NCBI GenBank assembly: GCA_018399935.1
Contig: JAGYNP010000024.1
Coordinates: forward strand, 1 to 21,649
DNA length: 21,649 nt
Reading direction: 5' to 3'
DNA from: Candidatus Moraniibacteriota bacterium
Lineage (GTDB): Bacteria; Patescibacteriota; Minisyncoccia; Moranbacterales; DUUL01
Shown: positions 20,055 to 21,649 of the stretch, one piece after another
How the letters are laid out: every line of letters starts with the position of its first letter
How positions within the stretch are numbered: position 1 is the stretch's first letter
Program-made: the position numbers and the translations under genes
The notes under the pieces: model-generated
The model's input: the letters and a program-made list of their open reading frames with translations, nothing else
Databases searched by the model: none
Told to the model about the DNA's origin: nothing

Positions 20055-21649
20055 TTAAAAATTAAGCTTAATAGTAGGATCCCCAAGCATTTCATAATCA
20101 GGTTGCCCTAAACACTTTGAAAAATCACCTATCGTCACATTAGGGTTATTAAATTTAAGTTGATCTTTACAAAAATCCAAAGCATTAAAGGACCAAGCAT
20201 TTGTGATACTCAAAGCCCCATAGTAAGCTATTGCACCTTGTTGTAAAGCATATACCCCAAAAGGATTTCCTCCTGGCCAGTATTGATTTGTCAAACAAGC
20301 CAATCCCACTACAAAAGGAGTTTTTAATTGGTCTCCTATGTTAGCACTTGCCCAACCATTAGATGTTCCATGACCAACATAGACAATCATGCTCGAATTT
20401 TCGTTCATATTATGCATACCAGCAAAACTCATTTTATGAATTGAGGTATTAAACAAATTACTTTCCCAATTATTATCATCCAAAAAAATATCTAGATCCT
20501 CAACCGCCCTTTTATCTATACCACTAAACTCGTCCGCACTATTAAATTCAAGAATATTAGCTGAAGAATTATTATCTCCATATAACTCTTTTCTCAAACG
20601 ATCGTAACCAACACTTCTTGCAATATAGACAGAAGTATCGATAAAATCTCCATAAATCCTTCCTTTTTTATTAGTATTATATCTAGAATTAAGTTCTAAT
20701 GGTTTTATTTTTATTCCATTTCTATGAGCAGAATCTTCATATCCTGGAAAAGATTCGCATCCACTAAATTCAGAATCAGGTATAGTTCTAGGTGAAGCAA
20801 CTATCGTTCTAAAATAAGAATCCTTAACTTTTATCTCTGGGAAAAAATCATCTATCAAAGCAATCTCCCCAGCTCTCCTTGCCGAAACACTTTCCTTATA
20901 AACTGAAACATCATCAGAATAGCCACTAGAACATTGATCTATATTTGTCGCACTATAATCAAGAGGCAAATAACCCAATAATTCATTTTTGGCAGAAGCT
21001 AAAAAGGGAGCTAATAAAGATAAATTATATTCATATTCCATACCATTGTTATTTAAATTATCGATTGGATTTACTAATAATAATTTATCGGTTTTTGTTT
21101 CATTTTTATACCAACTTTGAATTCCCTCTAAATCTTTTTTTTCAACTATGGAAGAAATATCTCCTATGCATATTGGTAAATTATCAATTAAGCTACTACC
21201 ATAAACATAAACTTTTTTATCCTTAATCAAATTAGAATACTCTGAACAATTGCTATTTTTATCTACAAATTTAATTGGAATATTTTTATAAGAAGCTACA
21301 ACTGATGCCATTAAGGCTGTTTCATAATCATTTTTATCTACTAAAATCAGACTATCAAAATTATCCCAATAAGAATAAATATCAGAAAATGATTTAGTTT
21401 GAATGTCTGAATGACTAAAAGTTGATAAAACATTCATTATTGATGTTTTTTCCATAATATTAACAGAATCATCATGCAAAATAGTTAACATACTAGGCTT
21501 ATACTTTTCGACAAAATCCCTAAAAGAATCATAATTCATGCCCTCAGAAATAACCATAGTTGGATAAGCGATAGGTTTACCTGCTGAATCTGAATTCCAA
21601 ACAGTCATAGGAACTGTCTGCAGAACATTATTCCAATTATTATTACTAC
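20055..21649 (-). CDS. gingipain-like C25 cysteine peptidase, 5' end outside the window
   Basis: The frame is open to the window edge, so the N-terminus is missing; an ATG at 21608 is probably internal. Counting from it, MIVYVGHGTSNGWASANIG (407-425) carries the catalytic His413. TPFVVGLACLTNQYW (430-444) carries the catalytic Cys438. GVYALQQGAIAYYGALSITN (451-470) and the closing YEMLGDPTIKLNF are standard C25 features. The upstream part contains LILVDKNDYETALMASVVAS (87-106) and NIPIKFV, reminiscent of the alternating folds before C25 domains in archaeal and CPR proteins. It is presumably exported and cleaves proteins at the cell surface. No sorting domain follows the catalytic domain; the TM-anchored protein encoded 4 bp downstream may retain it. 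Confidence 0.92.
   Translation of the reverse strand, partial: SNNNWNNVLQTVPMTVWNSDSAGKPIAYPTMVISEGMNYDSFRDFVEKYKPSMLTILHDDSVNIMEKTSIMNVLSTFSHSDIQTKSFSDIYSYWDNFDSLILVDKNDYETALMASVVASYKNIPIKFVDKNSNCSEYSNLIKDKKVYVYGSSLIDNLPICIGDISSIVEKKDLEGIQSWYKNETKTDKLLLVNPIDNLNNNGMEYEYNLSLLAPFLASAKNELLGYLPLDYSATNIDQCSSGYSDDVSVYKESVSARRAGEIALIDDFFPEIKVKDSYFRTIVASPRTIPDSEFSGCESFPGYEDSAHRNGIKIKPLELNSRYNTNKKGRIYGDFIDTSVYIARSVGYDRLRKELYGDNNSSANILEFNSADEFSGIDKRAVEDLDIFLDDNNWESNLFNTSIHKMSFAGMHNMNENSSMIVYVGHGTSNGWASANIGDQLKTPFVVGLACLTNQYWPGGNPFGVYALQQGAIAYYGALSITNAWSFNALDFCKDQLKFNNPNVTIGDFSKCLGQPDYEMLGDPTIKLNF

Noticed and set aside
20051..20095. Upstream ATG at 20095 as the start of the surface protein
   Set aside because: It would overlap the peptidase gene and put 15 extra residues before a clean signal peptide that begins at the ATG at 20050.
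20945..21226. Plus-strand open frame inside the C25 peptidase gene
   Set aside because: Antisense shadow of a strong CDS, with no start signals.
21606..21608. ATG at 21608 as the true start of the C25 peptidase
   Set aside because: The frame stays open to the window edge, no signal peptide follows this Met, and an exported peptidase should have one.

Overview
The window looks like a piece of a Patescibacteria (CPR) genome. The sequence is strongly AT-rich, genes are short and nearly all on the minus strand, and many start without a visible Shine-Dalgarno. Several families are ones I associate with that group: a DUF4012-type membrane protein, DUF1565-like right-handed beta-helix proteins, and a TRM11-like methylase with a modified catalytic motif. 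TGA ends rsmA, so code 11 fits better than the TGA=Gly code of Gracilibacteria. The exact class cannot be told from this piece.

Layout from the right, in the direction of minus-strand transcription. 21.6-19.1 kb: a 5'-truncated gingipain-like C25 cysteine peptidase, then a signal-peptide/TM-anchored surface protein. 19.1-17.6 kb: very small, separately terminated units (two 73-codon genes with strong Shine-Dalgarnos, two candidate leader ORFs) with two attenuator-like arrangements. 17.6-14.9 kb: an ATP-grasp-like protein, an M20 peptidase/deacylase and a lipoprotein. 14.4-12.3 kb: a beta-helix protein and an RNA methylase. 12.0-9.2 kb: a GGDEF protein, thioredoxin and RsmA. 8.5-8.9 kb: the only clear plus-strand gene, a small coiled-coil protein behind a folded leader. 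8.0-3.2 kb: DUF4012 protein, beta-helix plus coiled-coil protein, a single-TM protein and a secreted coiled-coil protein. 3.2-0.1 kb: a possible small TM protein, Obg GTPase and a membrane-anchored unknown protein.

Two themes run through it. One is the cell envelope: more than half of the genes encode exported, lipid-anchored or membrane-anchored proteins, mixed with housekeeping genes (obg, rsmA, trx). Two of the exported proteins share a C-terminal module that I cannot name. The other is leader RNA: arrays of a ~47-nt hairpin sit 9-10 nt upstream of two unrelated start codons (4121-4273 and 12026-12114); short ORFs followed by competing antiterminator and terminator hairpins precede the ATP-grasp gene and one 73-codon gene; and the plus-strand gene has a leader with two mutually exclusive folds. 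These are the best candidates for undescribed biology. Intergenic gaps also hold several families of short palindromes and 7-12 nt tandem repeats. No tRNA, rRNA, CRISPR array, transposase or integrase was recognised. All calls come from reading the sequence; no database search or folding program was run.
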